In this document: one piece after another, positions 10,342-21,574 of the stretch
How the letters are laid out: each line of letters begins with the position of its first letter
Numbering within the stretch: the first letter of the stretch is position 1
Assembly: GCA_030686995.1 (NCBI GenBank)
Contig: CM060703.1
Location: 7,050,597 to 7,114,596 of the forward strand
Direction of reading: 5' to 3'
Origin: Artemisia argyi
Taxonomy: Eukaryota > Streptophyta > Magnoliopsida > Asterales > Asteraceae
Length of the DNA: 64,000 nt
Notes under the pieces: model-generated
What the model was told of the DNA's origin: nothing
The model's input: the letters and a program-made list of their open reading frames with translations, nothing else
Databases searched by the model: none
Made by a program: the position numbers and the translations under genes

Positions 10342-13027
10342 ACCCTAAGTCGACTTCTCTCTGGTGACATTCACGAATCCCTTACAACCCTAACCATCTA
10401 ATCGATTTCTTCATCCCTGGCTAATTTATGTGTTCTAGTCCTTTAATCTGTTATTGTAATTGATTAACATTCGTGTTTTTCCTTCACTTGATCAGATTTT
10501 TGTCTAATTCGAATTGCTTTTAGCTTGCTGTTGTGATCGGTTTTGTTAGGGTATCGTTTTATTCAAAGTAATTTAACCGAGTTGGTTTACCTAAGTCGGT
10601 TTGATCCTGTTGGTAAGGGTTCCTATATATTTACTCGACTGATCATTAATTTTATACCTGTCCTTGGTCTATTGCATTATGGCTGGTGGTTAATTGGTTG
10701 TTTGATTTTGTTGTAAACCCTAACTTCAGTTAGGGTTTAATCTTTATTAGTGGCTGTGTTTTTCTTGTTCTTTACTGTACGTGGGGTTTTGAGAGATGAT
10801 GAATAAAGGGTTTCTTAACACAAGCGCTACCAAATCAGATACTAATGTTAGTGTTGATGTTGATGACTTGTCTGATCATATGAAAAGATTAAAGGAAGGT
10901 GATTGTGGGAATTCCGGCGTTCAAGCTGCTAAGGTTTTGCAAAACCCTAGTCTTGAAGCTGATGTGGCTAAGGATGAGAACGTATGTGTACCTGTTCCTA
11001 CTAATAACACTAGCCCCATTAGCCTTGATGAGTTGGTTCTTGAATCAATGATGAATCCTAATGGTGGTAATCTTAAGAGTGGGACTGATGGCCATAGTAA
11101 CGAGGTACCTAGTGGTGGTGGTAAACAACAAATGGATATCGCTACTAAACATGTGGAGCCGGTTCCACATGTCAACGCTACTACTGATCCTTGGAGTCTT
11201 AATGGTGATTTTTCTGGTTCTTATGAGTATATTGGGCATCGTCGTAAAGCTGCTTCAAGTGAATTCCCTTCGTTGTATGAGATTAATACACATGGGGCAG
11301 ATAAGGTTGTAGTAGATGCTTTGCAACAACCCTCTACATCATATGCATGTGCTACCTCAAATGAACCTAAGAAACTCACGTCTAACTTTCGTAGGCTAGA
11401 GTGTAGCAAGAAAACGAATGGTGTGGATCTTTCGGTCCCTATGAAAGTGGTTGAAGAGGTTAACACTAGGCATGAGAATACTCTATATGGTTATTTCCTT
11501 GGTAAACGCATTGCCTTTCCTGTTGTTGATTACTATGTACGTAATGTGTGGGCTAAGTATGGTATACAAAAGGTTATGAAGAATGCAAAGGAGTTTTTCT
11601 TCTTTAAGTTTAACTCAAAGAAAGGTGTTGATGATGTCCTTGAAAACGGTTCGTGGTTGATTAGGAATGTCCCTATTATTCTAAAACCATGGACTTTGAA
11701 CACCAATTTACTTAAAGAGGATTTGATCAACATTCCGGTGTGGGTTAAATTCCATGATGTTCCTATAGCTATGTTCTCCGATGATGGTCTTAGTCTCCTT
11801 GATACATTAATTGGTACTCCGAAAATGTTAGATGCTTATACTAGCCAAATGTGTAAGGAATCATGGGGCCGTAGCAACTTTGCTAGGTGTTTGATTGAGG
11901 TTAAGTCGGATAAGGTACTTAGGGACAGCCTTAGTGTTGAAATACCCCTATTTGATGGGGTCGGGTTCGACTATTGAGAATATACGAGTTGAATATGAGT
12001 GAAAACCACCTCAATGTGACATGTGTAAGATCTTTGGTCATACTCTTGTTGATTGTCATATAGTTCCACCTACTTCACAGCCTACACAGACTGTTAATGA
12101 TGGTTTTCAAACGGTCAATTACAAGAATATGGGTAAGAATGGACGTCAAAATGTCCCGGGTAAAGGAGGAGTCAAACCTGTTATGGGAAAGAAGTTTCAA
12201 TATCAACCCAAAAAGACTCCTCATGAACCCAAGAAGGTGGATGTCAATAAGAAGAAGAAAGATGATGGTGCCAGTACGAGTGGAACAAAGGTTACTATAT
12301 CAAACCGGTTTGATGCCCTTCATATGGAAGATATTGATGACTTTGGTATTCCTACCAATGAAGTGACTAAGGATGTGAATTCTGGTATTCCAAAAGAAGT
12401 TAAGGAGGACGGGTCTTTAGAGACTGGTAATGCATCACAAGAACCACTTGTGAGTGATTTAATGGGAACAAAGGAAGTTAATTATACTCCTTTAGTTGAG
12501 AAAATTGGAGAGCTTGAAAAGCTACTTATTGATGGGAAAGCTACTCTTGTGGATGATGATAGTCATCCCATTCAAAAGGTTGATTATCCGGGGTCTACTT
12601 CTGCTACTAAGAGGGTTAACCCATTCTCAAAGGTGGGAGAGATTGTTGTTTCAGACAGTGATGAAGACGAGGTTGTGAATACGTTTGATGAGTCCATGAA
12701 CCTATTTGGTGGTGGTCATGATCGTAAAGATGATTATGATGACTATGCGGACCAGGTCTACGATCTTCCAGGAAATTTGGATGCTTTATATGACACGTAT
12801 GGTATCAAGCTCCAAGGTTTTGGTAGAAAGTAATTTTGTTTTCATAGGAGTTTAATGATGTTTTTTGTGTAGTGGTTTTTTCTTATTTAGATAATTGGAA
12901 GTATCTTGTTATGTAAGCTTTTCCGCCTATGTAATGGGCTGAGATATGGGATTCACCCATATCCTTTGTACTTCAACATTTTTTGGAGTAATATATTTAC
13001 TGGGTCTTTTGACCTTTTACCCAAAAA
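10342..13027 (+). mobile_element. LINE-like element carrying ORF1 only
   Basis: A 5' leader starting AACCCTAAG (10342-10795), an ORF1-like gene, a short 3' UTR and a terminal TTTTACCCAAAAAA form the layout of a plant L1-type LINE. The endonuclease/RT ORF2 is absent: only about 190 bases separate the ORF1 stop from the A-tail. It may be an ORF1-only derivative comparable to mammalian HAL1, or a host gene derived from a LINE. No clean target duplication was found; the flanks are simple AT sequence. Confidence 0.5.
10796..12833 (+). pseudogene. LINE ORF1-like protein (DUF4283 and zinc knuckle), frameshifted
   Basis: First part 10796-11977: a low-complexity N-terminus, then a DUF4283 domain at residues about 220-390 (NTRHENTLYGYFLGKRIAF, ENGSWLIRNVPIILKPW, IPVWVKFHDVP). 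The C-terminal part continues in another frame with CDMCKIFGHTLVDC, a zf-CCHC_4 knuckle, then a Lys-rich and an acidic tail to 12833. Two lesions separate the parts: a 1-nt frame change near 11965, and a TGA near 12000 at a position where Trp is usual. DUF4283 proteins of LINEs bind RNA as ORF1 chaperones. As it stands only the N-terminal 393 codons form a continuous ORF. Confidence 0.75.
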
Positions 13028-13544
13028 ATAATATAAATTTTTTTTCTTGGACGATTGGTTTTGTTGTAACTACACTAGTTTTCTAGATATATACTTAACT
13101 CTGAAATTGTTAAGGGAATTGTAATCAGGGTCACTATTAAAAACTTATTATTATATGTGACTTTAAAGAACCACATCTACTTTCTTAGGGTGCATTTGGT
13201 TTGTAAAAGAGATTGGTATCGGATTTGAATTTGAGAAACATATAAAAAAAATATGAGAGAGAAAATATATAATAATACAATAAAATATATAATTTATTAT
13301 TGAAATTATGTTTAAAAATATTGTTTGTAAAAAATCGTGCGGCATATAACAGTGAATAATAGTGAAATTAAGAAAGCATGTGGTTGATAGTCTTCTTACT
13401 TATGGGTCCTGTCAGAAAAACCATGGATTCAAATGTGAAATCTAGCTATTTGCAGTGGAATGATCTTTTGATTTCATTTCATTGTTTAATTCCCATAATA
13501 ATATGCCAAACTACAATTTTTTTTGTCTTTGATACTATTCCAAC
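13028..13544. other. AT-rich spacer
   Basis: No gene seen. GGGTGCATTTGGTTTG at about 13188-13203 looks like one end of a MITE, but its partner end was not found. Confidence 0.4.
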
Positions 13545-14156
13545 TAGGGATGGCAAAAGCACCCGAAACCGATGGGGAAAACTGAAACCCGAACCGGTTG
13601 AGTCGGGTTCGGGGGTAGGTTGGCGGGTTTGGGTATTGATAAATTTTTTTAGCCGGGTACGGGTTCGGTGACGGGTTCTGGTAATACCCGCCCATTTACC
13701 CGTACCCGTATCCGTTTACCCGAATCTATACCCGCTTTATTGTTATAATAATTAACTAAAATATATATACATTATATATAATTTCTTCCATTATATTTTT
13801 TATATAAGTATCTATATTGCATAAAACATTTTATTTTGTACATGAATTATTCAAATGCATTAAATCGTTTGATACGATATTCATTTTCTTTAACTTTTAA
13901 AAAAATTTGAATATATTAGAGTATTTTCTTTTGTTTAGTCGGTGGATTTTAGTGTGACTTAATCTTAATACCACAATTTTGTCCATATAATATTGAATTA
14001 GGGATAACCGATACTAGCGGGGAACCCGAAAAACTGATGGATAATATTAATCGGGTATCCGGCGGGTAATGGGTGGGTACGGGTTTGGATATTATAAACG
14101 GATGCGGGTACGGGTACACAAAAACCTGCCTCGAACCCGACCCGTTGCCATCCCTC
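13545..14156. mobile_element. hAT-like MITE (612 bp)
   Basis: Terminal inverted repeats TAGGGATGGCAA...TTGCCATCCCTC, flanked by ATTCCAAC (13537-13544) and ATTCCAAT (14157-14164), an 8-bp duplication with one mismatch, as expected for hAT. Subterminal regions are full of CGGGT/ACCCG motifs on opposite strands. No transposase. Confidence 0.8.
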
Positions 14157-14347
14157 ATTCCAATAGTTCGATACCCATATAACAAACACCACTTTACATT
14201 TTTCATTATTTGCTCAAACTTGACCCTTCTACTTTCTTATTTCTTTTAGTTTTAAGTGGTTTGATATCAAGTCTTAATTAGCCACTTATTAAGGAGAGTG
14301 TAGTTTTAATGAGTCTCCTAGTTAAAAGATATTAACTAATTTCTCTT

Positions 14348-15033
14348 GTTTGGTAGGTTGAGAAATTAGATGGGCGGAGAATTTCGAATTCTCAAAGAGT
14401 CCACCTCTTTGTATTTTGTTAACTTTGATTTCCACCCCTATTGTTGTGGAAATGGAAATAATTGAGCTTTAAAAAATAAGTTTTTTTTTCAAAATATTTT
14501 TTTTTTAAATAAGTTTTTTTTTTAAATATTTTTTTAAAAACAATTTTTATAAAAAATAAATTTTTAAAAAATAATTTTTTTTTAAATTAATATATATTTT
14601 TTAGAATTGTTATTTAGAAAAAATATTTTTTTAAATAATTTTTATAAAAAATAAATTAAAAAATAATTTTTTTATTAAAATAAGTTTTTAAAAAAAATAA
14701 TTTAAAAAAGTATAATTAATTTTTTTTTAATATATATTTTTTAGAATTGTTATTTAGAAAAAATAAATTTTTTTAAATAATTTTTATAAAAAATAAATTT
14801 AAAAATAAGTTTTAAAAAAAATAAATTTAAAAAAAACATTTTTTTTAATTATATATTTTTTAGAATTGTTATTTAGAAAAAATAACTTTTAAAAAAAAAA
14901 TCAACAAATATATATATATTTTTATTTCTCGGGTCAAGTCTCTGTTGTTACCAAACATTATAATTGAACAAAATTCTCTACTGATTTCTATTCTCTACTT
15001 CATTTCTTTTCTCTGAAATTCTCTCTACCAAAC
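14348..15033. mobile_element. MITE E1 (GTTTGGTAG ends), AT-rich core
   Basis: Ends GTTTGGTAG...CTACCAAAC. The core (14460-14920) is a mosaic of A and T runs. The right end matches, in inverted orientation, the left end of E2 at 15874. Non-coding. Confidence 0.6.
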
Positions 15034-15109
15034 GTGCCGTTTTCAGCCCACAATCCTCTCCACTGTACAAGAGAAAAGAAAAGAAATTGAAAGAAATTGG
15101 AAAAAAAAT

Positions 15110-15316
15110 TATGTTCTCAAGATTTTTTTGTAAAAGAAAAGAAAAGAAAATGAAGGAAGTGGAAGGAAAATTTGAGGGTTTTTTTTGTTAAAAAATCTTC
15201 CTCCCATTTTTGGGTGGAAGAGGAAGGAAGATAAGAGAAGAGAGTTTGATATTCGTTATTTCTTTTCTCCTCTATCTCTTTTATTCATTTCCTTACAAAA
15301 CTAACTCGAGAACACA
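15110..15316. mobile_element. Degenerate MITE related to the 61045-61311 element
   Basis: Starts ATGTTCTCAAGATTTTTT and ends CTCGAGAACACAT, the same terminal motif as the CACTA-like MITE near 61 kb. The interior is G/A-rich then C/T-rich, as in a foldback. No clean target duplication. Confidence 0.45.
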
Positions 15317-15873
15317 TCATCATAAAAGTAAATACCCCCTGGCTGGCTGGCTCACCTAACTAAGGACTCATGTTTAGTCAACTCGTCTTCTACCGTGTTG
15401 ACAAAAGTTAAATTAAACAATAGAGACAATTCATGAGCTACCAAGATTAGTTCATAAACTAATCTACATCAACTTGATTTATGTCAAACTCGCTACTTAA
15501 GTAGACTTTTTTAGTTAGAATACAAGTATCATAATACTTGACTCGTAAAAAATACCAGTCTTTGTTAAGCATGAGTTATTTTACAATATATTACATGTGT
15601 ATTTACATTTACATTATCTACATGCTATATATGGAGCCGGTTAATGCCACATTACTTTGGTTATAATGTTGATAAACGAGTTACCTCGAGCCAAGATCAA
15701 GAATTTTAGTTACTTCACTAACGGCGCAACCGTTGTGAATGCAAGAAACCAAAAGAATAAATAAAGAGGAAATGAGTTTTGATCAACCCTCGAATGGCGT
15801 TAAAATGGGACTTCAAGAGAAACACTCTTTCAATTACATCATAAAAACCTAAACTTATTACAATTATTTATAC
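15317..15873. other. Spacer without visible gene
   Basis: No ORF above noise and no recognisable repeat ends apart from the flanking MITEs. Confidence 0.5.
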
Positions 15874-16376
15874 GTTTGGTAGAGAGAATTTTAGAGAATA
15901 GAAATGACGCAGAGAATATAAATTCAGAGAATAGAAATCAGTAGAGAATTTTGTTCAATTCTAATGTTTGTTAACAACAGAGACTTGACCCGAGAAAAAA
16001 ATTGTTGATTTTTTTTAAAAAAAATTATTTTTTCTAAATAACAATTCTAAAAAACTATATTAAAAAAAAACTTATTTTTTATAAATTATATTTAAAAAAA
16101 ACTTATTTTTTTTAAAATTTATTTTTTATAAAAATTATTTAAAACGTTTTATTTTTTCTAAATAGCAATTCTCAAAAAAATATATTAATTTTTTTTAATT
16201 TATTTAAAAAAATTATTTTATTTTTAAATTTATTTTTTATAAAAAAATTATTAAAAAATTATTTTTTCTAAATAAAAAGTCTAAAAAATATATTTAAAAA
16301 AATATATTTTTTTTAAATTAGTTTTTATAAAAAAATTATTTTTAAAAGAAAAATATTTTAAAAAAAAACTATTTAT

Positions 16377-16433
<57 letters not shown>

Positions 16434-16619
16434 AACAAACCTCATTTCTCCGAATTCTCCACAAGAATTATGGAAATGAGAGTAACCAATTTACACTACC
16501 CAATTCTTTCCAACTCTCCACTAATTTCTCCTCAATTCTCAACTTTTTTTAATTCTTTCTACCAAACAAGAGAATTTGATCAAATTCTATTTCTCTAATT
16601 TATTTTCTCTCTACCAAAC
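15874..16619. mobile_element. MITE E2 (GTTTGGTAG ends), inverted relative to E1
   Basis: Ends GTTTGGTAGAGAGAA...TTCTCTCTACCAAAC. The left 130 bases are the reverse complement of the right end of E1 (shared GAGACTTGACCCGAGAAA on one strand). It contains an A49 run at 16382-16430. Non-coding. Confidence 0.65.
16382..16430. repeat. A49 homopolymer
   Basis: Uninterrupted A run inside MITE E2. Length is likely variable and sequencing-sensitive. Confidence 0.9.
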
Positions 16620-16984
16620 GCACCTGAGAGTCCTGAAAAGAAAGCCAATAATCCTTACTAAATATGAATACAAATCATAAGATAAATATCTAAAATAAGA
16701 TAAATACTAATATCAAAATAATACATTATAATAATTGTGAATTGTCATTTTACTCTTCAACGGATATCTTCTGGGATCAATCAAAACAATTGACTTCATA
16801 TGTTACCAAAGAATTGGCGGCTAAGCAAGAGGGGCAGGAGGTGATCGTGCCCTGCATCATTCACAACTCAAAAATAAATACCCTATCAATCTTGATTTAG
16901 GTTTGGATCTCAAGGTTAAATATACCTTCTCAATAATAAACTTGTTAGATAAAAGTAGTTACCTCATGAACTTTTCTTACTCAA
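16620..16984. other. Spacer without visible gene
   Basis: No ORF, no repeat ends seen. Confidence 0.45.
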
Positions 16985-17645
16985 ACTCGTCAGCAAAGAC
17001 ATACGTTTTTGTCCTATTTTCTTACGTTTTCATCAGTTTTTATACGTTTTCATCCGTTTTTATACATTTTTATTCATTTTTCTTACGTTTGCATCCGTGT
17101 TTTATATTTTAATGTTAAAATCTTGCTTGCCTAGGTGTAAAACATAATTTCGGACAACTTTCGTGTTTTACACTTTTTATGATTCGGACCATAAATGGGT
17201 CAAAATCGTGATTTAAAATTGTTACAGAACCATTTTTTTATCAAACGAATAAAATTGTATAAAAACGGATGAAAACGTATAAAAATGGACGAAAACGTTA
17301 AAAACATAAGAAAAACTGACGAAAACGTAAAAATTGGACGAAAACTTAAAAAAAATGGTTCTGTAAGAATTTTAAATCACGATTTTGACCCATTTCTGAT
17401 CAGAATCATAAAAAGTGTGAAACACGAAAGTTGTCCAGAATGATGTTTTACATCTAGGTTCTTGGGATTTGAACCTGAAAATATAAAACAGGTACAAAAA
17501 CGTAAGAAAAACGAATAAAATGTATAAAAACGGATGAAAACGTATAAAAGCGGAAGAAAGCGTATAAAAACGGACGAAAATGGATGAAAACGTTAAAAAA
17601 CAGGCGAAAATATAAAAACTGATGAAAACGTATAAAAACATAAGA
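16985..17645. repeat. Large foldback (inverted repeat) with ACGTATAAAAACGG units
   Basis: Inner arms 17130-17238 and 17345-17465 are inverted copies (TGGGTCAAAATCGTGATTTAAA on the left strand matches the right arm). Outer parts 16995-17105 and 17490-17640 are inverted arrays of a 10-12 bp degenerate unit (AAAACGTATAAAAACGGATG). About 45 bases of the inner arm around ACACGAAAGTTGTCC resemble a stretch of the LARD LTR near 42040. Non-coding. Confidence 0.75.
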
Positions 17646-17649
17646 ACAT

Positions 17650-17789
17650 GGAATTTTAAGTTATTTACTAATGGTCGTTAGTATAAATGATTAACAATGC
17701 CAAGTTAATGCGAGAAAACGGAATTTTAAGTTATTTACTAACAGCCGTTAGTATAAAGGACTAATGATGCCAATTTATTTACTAACGGC
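17650..17789. repeat. Two tandem copies of a 70-bp unit
   Basis: GGAATTTTAAGTTATTTACT begins each copy (17650 and 17720). The second copy differs by a few substitutions. Confidence 0.8.
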
Positions 17790-17868
17790 CGTCACCAGAT
17801 ACACACAATGTACAAAATTCAAAAGTTTAGTTATACTTGAAAAAATAAAAAGAAAAAACCTACACAGT

Positions 17869-17882
17869 AAAAAGTGTCAACT
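17869..17882. repeat. LINE target-site duplication, left copy
   Basis: AAAAAGTGTCAACT here is repeated at 53987-54000 directly after the LINE 3' A-tail. Such a 14-bp duplication is typical of LINE integration. Confidence 0.8.
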
Positions 17883-18121
17883 AATAAACTCAACAAAGTT
17901 TAATTCTAATAACACCATTAGATTCCTCTTGTCAATCCGCATCTAACGGTCTGTTTGAATTAGAATTTTGGTTTATATCGTATAAACCCCCAAATCCCAT
18001 AATTTTGACGTCAAAATTCATTTCCTAATTTTGTTTCAATTTTGCCTAGAATTACAATCTATTACACTATGATTTGTTTCTGTATTGTCTTCATTATACT
18101 TAATTTTAGCTATTAGTAGTT

Positions 18122-18775
18122 ATGACGAATAAAAAGAAACAAAGAACATCAAAACGGAACCCTAGGACTCCGGTTTGGTTTGAGGATCATGTTGTAAGTA
18201 GTGTGGGGCAAAAGAGGACTGAGAATGATGTTGATGTTAATGAGAAGGTGATCGAGAATAGTAGTACTGGGGAAACAAAGGAGATGGGAAAATTTTGTGA
18301 AAGTGTGGAGAAGGTTGAATGTGTGAAGAAGAATAGTAGTGAACAGAGCAAAGAGAAATGTGTGGGTTTAACTGAAGGTAGTATGGTGTCAGATGTTAAT
18401 AGGAAGGATAGTAATGAGGAAGAGGTCATGAATACTCATGAAAAGCCTACTGATAACACTGTAAGTATTTGTGATAATGTCTCAAAAGATGTGAATAATA
18501 CTGGCATCACTTCTGATAGTCCTATAAATGTTTGTGAAAATGCTTCAAAAGATGTGAATAATAGTGGAGTCACTTCTGATAGTCCTAGTAGTGTTTGTGA
18601 AAATGCTTTAAAAGGTGTGAATATGACTGCTATAGAGGTGGATGATAATAAGAATGATAACCTGCAAGCTAAGAAGAGTGTTAATGTGAGTACTTATGCT
18701 GATATTGTGAATAAAGACCAGAATGGCAGTAATAGCTTGATGTTTGTACCTACTGAAACCATTGATGTTGATAGA
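18122..18775 (+). pseudogene. LINE ORF1, N-terminal part
   Basis: Starts MTNKKKQRTSKRNPRTPVWF. A Ser/Asn/Lys-rich region contains two near-perfect repeats (CENASKDVNNSGVTSDSP type), then the STYADIV and SLMFVPTE segments typically found just before the DUF4283 domain in plant LINE ORF1 proteins. The reading frame runs into the X LTR at 18776, adding only an out-of-place stop. The DUF4283 core that should follow is missing and does not reappear at 39073. Confidence 0.75.
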
Positions 18776-20155
18776 TGATGAGGCGAAAAATGATCCATTT
18801 TTAGGGGGTCATTTAAGCCCGAATTCGAATTTATTTGATCAAATATTGCCCTAAATCGTTCCTTTTGTGATTTTAGGTACTTTGGGAGTGAAATCTGGAA
18901 AAGGAAGCAATTCGGACGTTTTTGGAGCATAAAAGTGAAGAAAACGCCAAAGTCTTAATTTTCCATGCTGGGAACAGTAGGTGATGGCGTCAAGAGTAAC
19001 TCCCTGACGGCGTCAAGAGCAAAAATCCATGACGATCCAGTACAGATTTGAAGGCGTCACGAAATAGGGCGTCAAGAGTTAAAGTCATGACGGCGTCAAA
19101 TGTATATCAAGGCAGTCCGAGAAGAGTTTTGGCGGCGAGGTGACGGCGTCACAATATTTGTCTTGACGCCGTCAGACCCCTTTTCCTATTTATAGTTTTC
19201 TAATTTTTACACAAAAAGAGAGAAGTTTTGGGAGAAACCCTAAGTACGATTTTGGTGTAACTTTTACAGGTTTTTCAAGGGTTCCAACCCCTTGATACCT
19301 TTCATGTGCAATTAAGATAAGTGTTCTTTTAATTCAATCAATATGTCTATGTGTTGGTTGTCTATATCTTGTTCTTGTCTTAATTCCATCATGCTAGGCT
19401 AGATCTATCTTGTGTTTGCTTAGATCTAATGAAACCTAGATGTTGATTATGTGTTGATTACTTGTTTATTCTTGTCTTGGATGAATGATTTATATGTTAG
19501 GCTTAAGAAAACTGGCAGATCTCCAATTGGTAACATGCTTGAACGTCTTAAGAAACATGAACCGACACGCACTAGGTCTTTATTGGTTGTATTTAATGCA
19601 TGAGCCACTGTTTACAATCCCTATAGTTGTGCTGGGCATGGTGTAGGAGGAGATAAGAGCTCATAGAATTGGGGAGTTAAGTGTGCCACCCCATGAAGGG
19701 TATTAAGGAATACGATCCGTCATCCATGTAATTATAACAAGTAATTAACGTGTAAAAGATGTCTAGGGAGTAGTGAAATCTAAGTAAACACATTTTCTCC
19801 AATTACTGCTCACAACTTTAGTATAATTTAGTTTAATTTCATTTTTAGTATTTTATTTTGATTGCATCTTAGTATTGGGTTAGTTGAATAGCAACTAATT
19901 CCGCCCAAATCCTTCATACCCGAGATATTTACTTGCTTTCTAAAAAATATAAAAATACAAAAAGAATCTTCCCTCACCTTTAGAACTAGTATTTAGATTT
20001 TCTAATCCTAGCGACACTATTCCTAAGCTGAACGATCAATCCCCCGGTACTTGTCACTATACTATACTACAACGATCAGGTACACTGCCTGGTGGGGGTT
20101 GTAAGCTTCTCGAGATCCCTCGAGAGGTAAAGCCTGGTGCGATCCCTACGTATCA
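18776..20155 (+). repeat. 5' LTR of element X
   Basis: 1380 bp, from TGATGAGGCG to CCTACGTATCA. Its reverse complement is recognisable in full at 62582-64000, which fixes both ends. No coding content. Promoter motifs are listed separately. Confidence 0.9.
18975..19215 (+). promoter_or_regulatory. X LTR promoter: TGACG/CGTCA palindrome array plus TATA
   Basis: Full copies of TGACGGCGTCA or its complement TGACGCCGTCA occur near 19004, 19088, 19141 and 19164. Half or mutated copies are near 18982, 19029, 19052 and 19067. A TATA-like CTATTTATAG follows at about 19187-19196. TGACG is the core bound by TGA-type bZIP factors, here paired as inverted half-sites three bases apart. Regulation is inference. 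Confidence 0.6.
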
Positions 20156-20158
20156 AGT

Positions 20159-20178
20159 TTTTGGCGCCGCAGCCCGAG
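20159..20178 (+). promoter_or_regulatory. Primer-binding site of X (tRNA-Asp type)
   Basis: TTTGGCGCCGCAGCCCGAGG follows the LTR by a few bases. It resembles the TGGCGCCGTTGCCGGGG site of Athila/Tat elements. Confidence 0.75.
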
Positions 20179-20326
20179 GAATAGTTATTGTCTAGGTTAG
20201 AATTTCTTTTTATTAGGTCTACTTGCTAGATTCCTTTCTAGTAAGATTTTATTTTTATTTGTAGGTTTTCTTTAGTCTATCTTATTTCTTTATGCCTTTG
20301 TTCGTAACTCTTCACCACCTGCCATC

Positions 20327-21511
20327 ATGGCAAATGACGAATCCCTTAACCTTAGGATCACTAGGAGTCGTAGTTCCACTCGAAACCTGGTCTTGCCTTA
20401 TGCGGAACCCGAAAGAGAAATGCATAGATTGAGACAATATCACTCAACTTCTGAACCATCTAGCGTTGCCATCGATTTTGATGCACCTCTTTCTGAAGAA
20501 AATTCAGAAAATCATGTCACAACCCCTAGCTCCCAACCCAACGACGAGATGAGTACCCCCGCAACCCCCATTCCTAAGCGCCTTAAGGACTACTCCTCCC
20601 CAACCTCTCGTGGCTTCTCAAACGCCATTGTCTACCCAAACGAACACACCGACAAGGTCTTGCATGCAAACGATGTTTGGCTTATCCAAAGTGTGTGTAA
20701 GTTTTGCGGATTAGATGAGGAAGATCCAATCCAACACATCAAAGACTTCCTGAAAATAGTAGACACCCTCCATACGGATGGGGCTACTAGAGACACGTCC
20801 CGATTGCGATTCTTTCCTTTCACCCTATATGAAAAAGCCCAAGAATGGTATGACAAACTCCCTTCTGAATCTATTTTCACATGGGAGCAACTCATATCCA
20901 AGTTCTATGAGAGGTTCTTTCCACCTGGAAAAACCTCAGCGTTTAGAGATAGGATCCTTCGTTTCCGAAAAGGGAAGGACGAACCCTTCCATAAATCGTG
21001 GATTAGATTCAAAGATTTAATAAGACAAGTTCCCCATCATGGCATTGAGCTTTGGCTCTTGGTCCAAATCTTCTACGATAATATATCCTCTAACGATCGA
21101 AACGGAATTAACCAATCTAGAAAAGGGAGATTGGCCAATCTTAGTGCCGAAGAAGGATGGGATAGGATTGAAGAATATGCTCAAGATCAGGATGACACTT
21201 GGGATGAACCTGAGTCGACTGTCAGCATTTCTGAAATCACTTCTGATCGATTGAGAAAAATTCACAAAAGAGTGGAATACCTAGCTGGATCGCAGTTACC
21301 TAAACAACTCTTGAATCCTTACCTAATCTGCGATTACTGTGGGGGCCCGCATGAGGTAGAAGAATGCGGAGGAGCAGCCACAACTGAACATGCATGCTTG
21401 TCAAGAGGGGACATTTATGCTGATCCCTCCCTTTTGCCTTTTTACCAAAATGACGATTACACCCTTTGGGGAAATCTGGTAAAGAGAAGAGAAGGGGAGG
21501 AAGGCCCTTAA
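20327..21511 (+). CDS. Element X gag protein
   Basis: Intact 394-aa ORF starting MANDESLNLRITRSRS. The retrotransposon gag domain is at residues about 125-260 (RLRFFPFTLYEKAQEWYDKL, FYERFFPPGKTS). A Cys/His motif CDYCGGPHEVEEC (C-X2-C-X3-H-X4-C) lies near residue 340, the same type as in the Y ORF. It is the structural protein that packages element RNA. It ends with TAA at 21511. In Athila-like elements gag and pol are often one frame, so this stop may be a lesion. Confidence 0.85.
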   Translation: MANDESLNLRITRSRSSTRNLVLPYAEPEREMHRLRQYHSTSEPSSVAIDFDAPLSEENSENHVTTPSSQPNDEMSTPATPIPKRLKDYSSPTSRGFSNAIVYPNEHTDKVLHANDVWLIQSVCKFCGLDEEDPIQHIKDFLKIVDTLHTDGATRDTSRLRFFPFTLYEKAQEWYDKLPSESIFTWEQLISKFYERFFPPGKTSAFRDRILRFRKGKDEPFHKSWIRFKDLIRQVPHHGIELWLLVQIFYDNISSNDRNGINQSRKGRLANLSAEEGWDRIEEYAQDQDDTWDEPESTVSISEITSDRLRKIHKRVEYLAGSQLPKQLLNPYLICDYCGGPHEVEECGGAATTEHACLSRGDIYADPSLLPFYQNDDYTLWGNLVKRREGEEGP

Positions 21512-21574
21512 TTCAAAATCAGGAGCAATTTTGAAGATGACCTTGGTCACTTCACTCAAGAAAAAGGCTTGTAA

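Noticed and set aside
13188..13203. Complete MITE starting GGGTGCATTTGGTTTG
   Set aside because: No matching inverted end or target duplication found nearby.
14460..14920. Possible matrix-attachment or replication-origin AT tract
   Set aside because: Composition is explained by A/T-run expansion inside MITE E1; no independent support.
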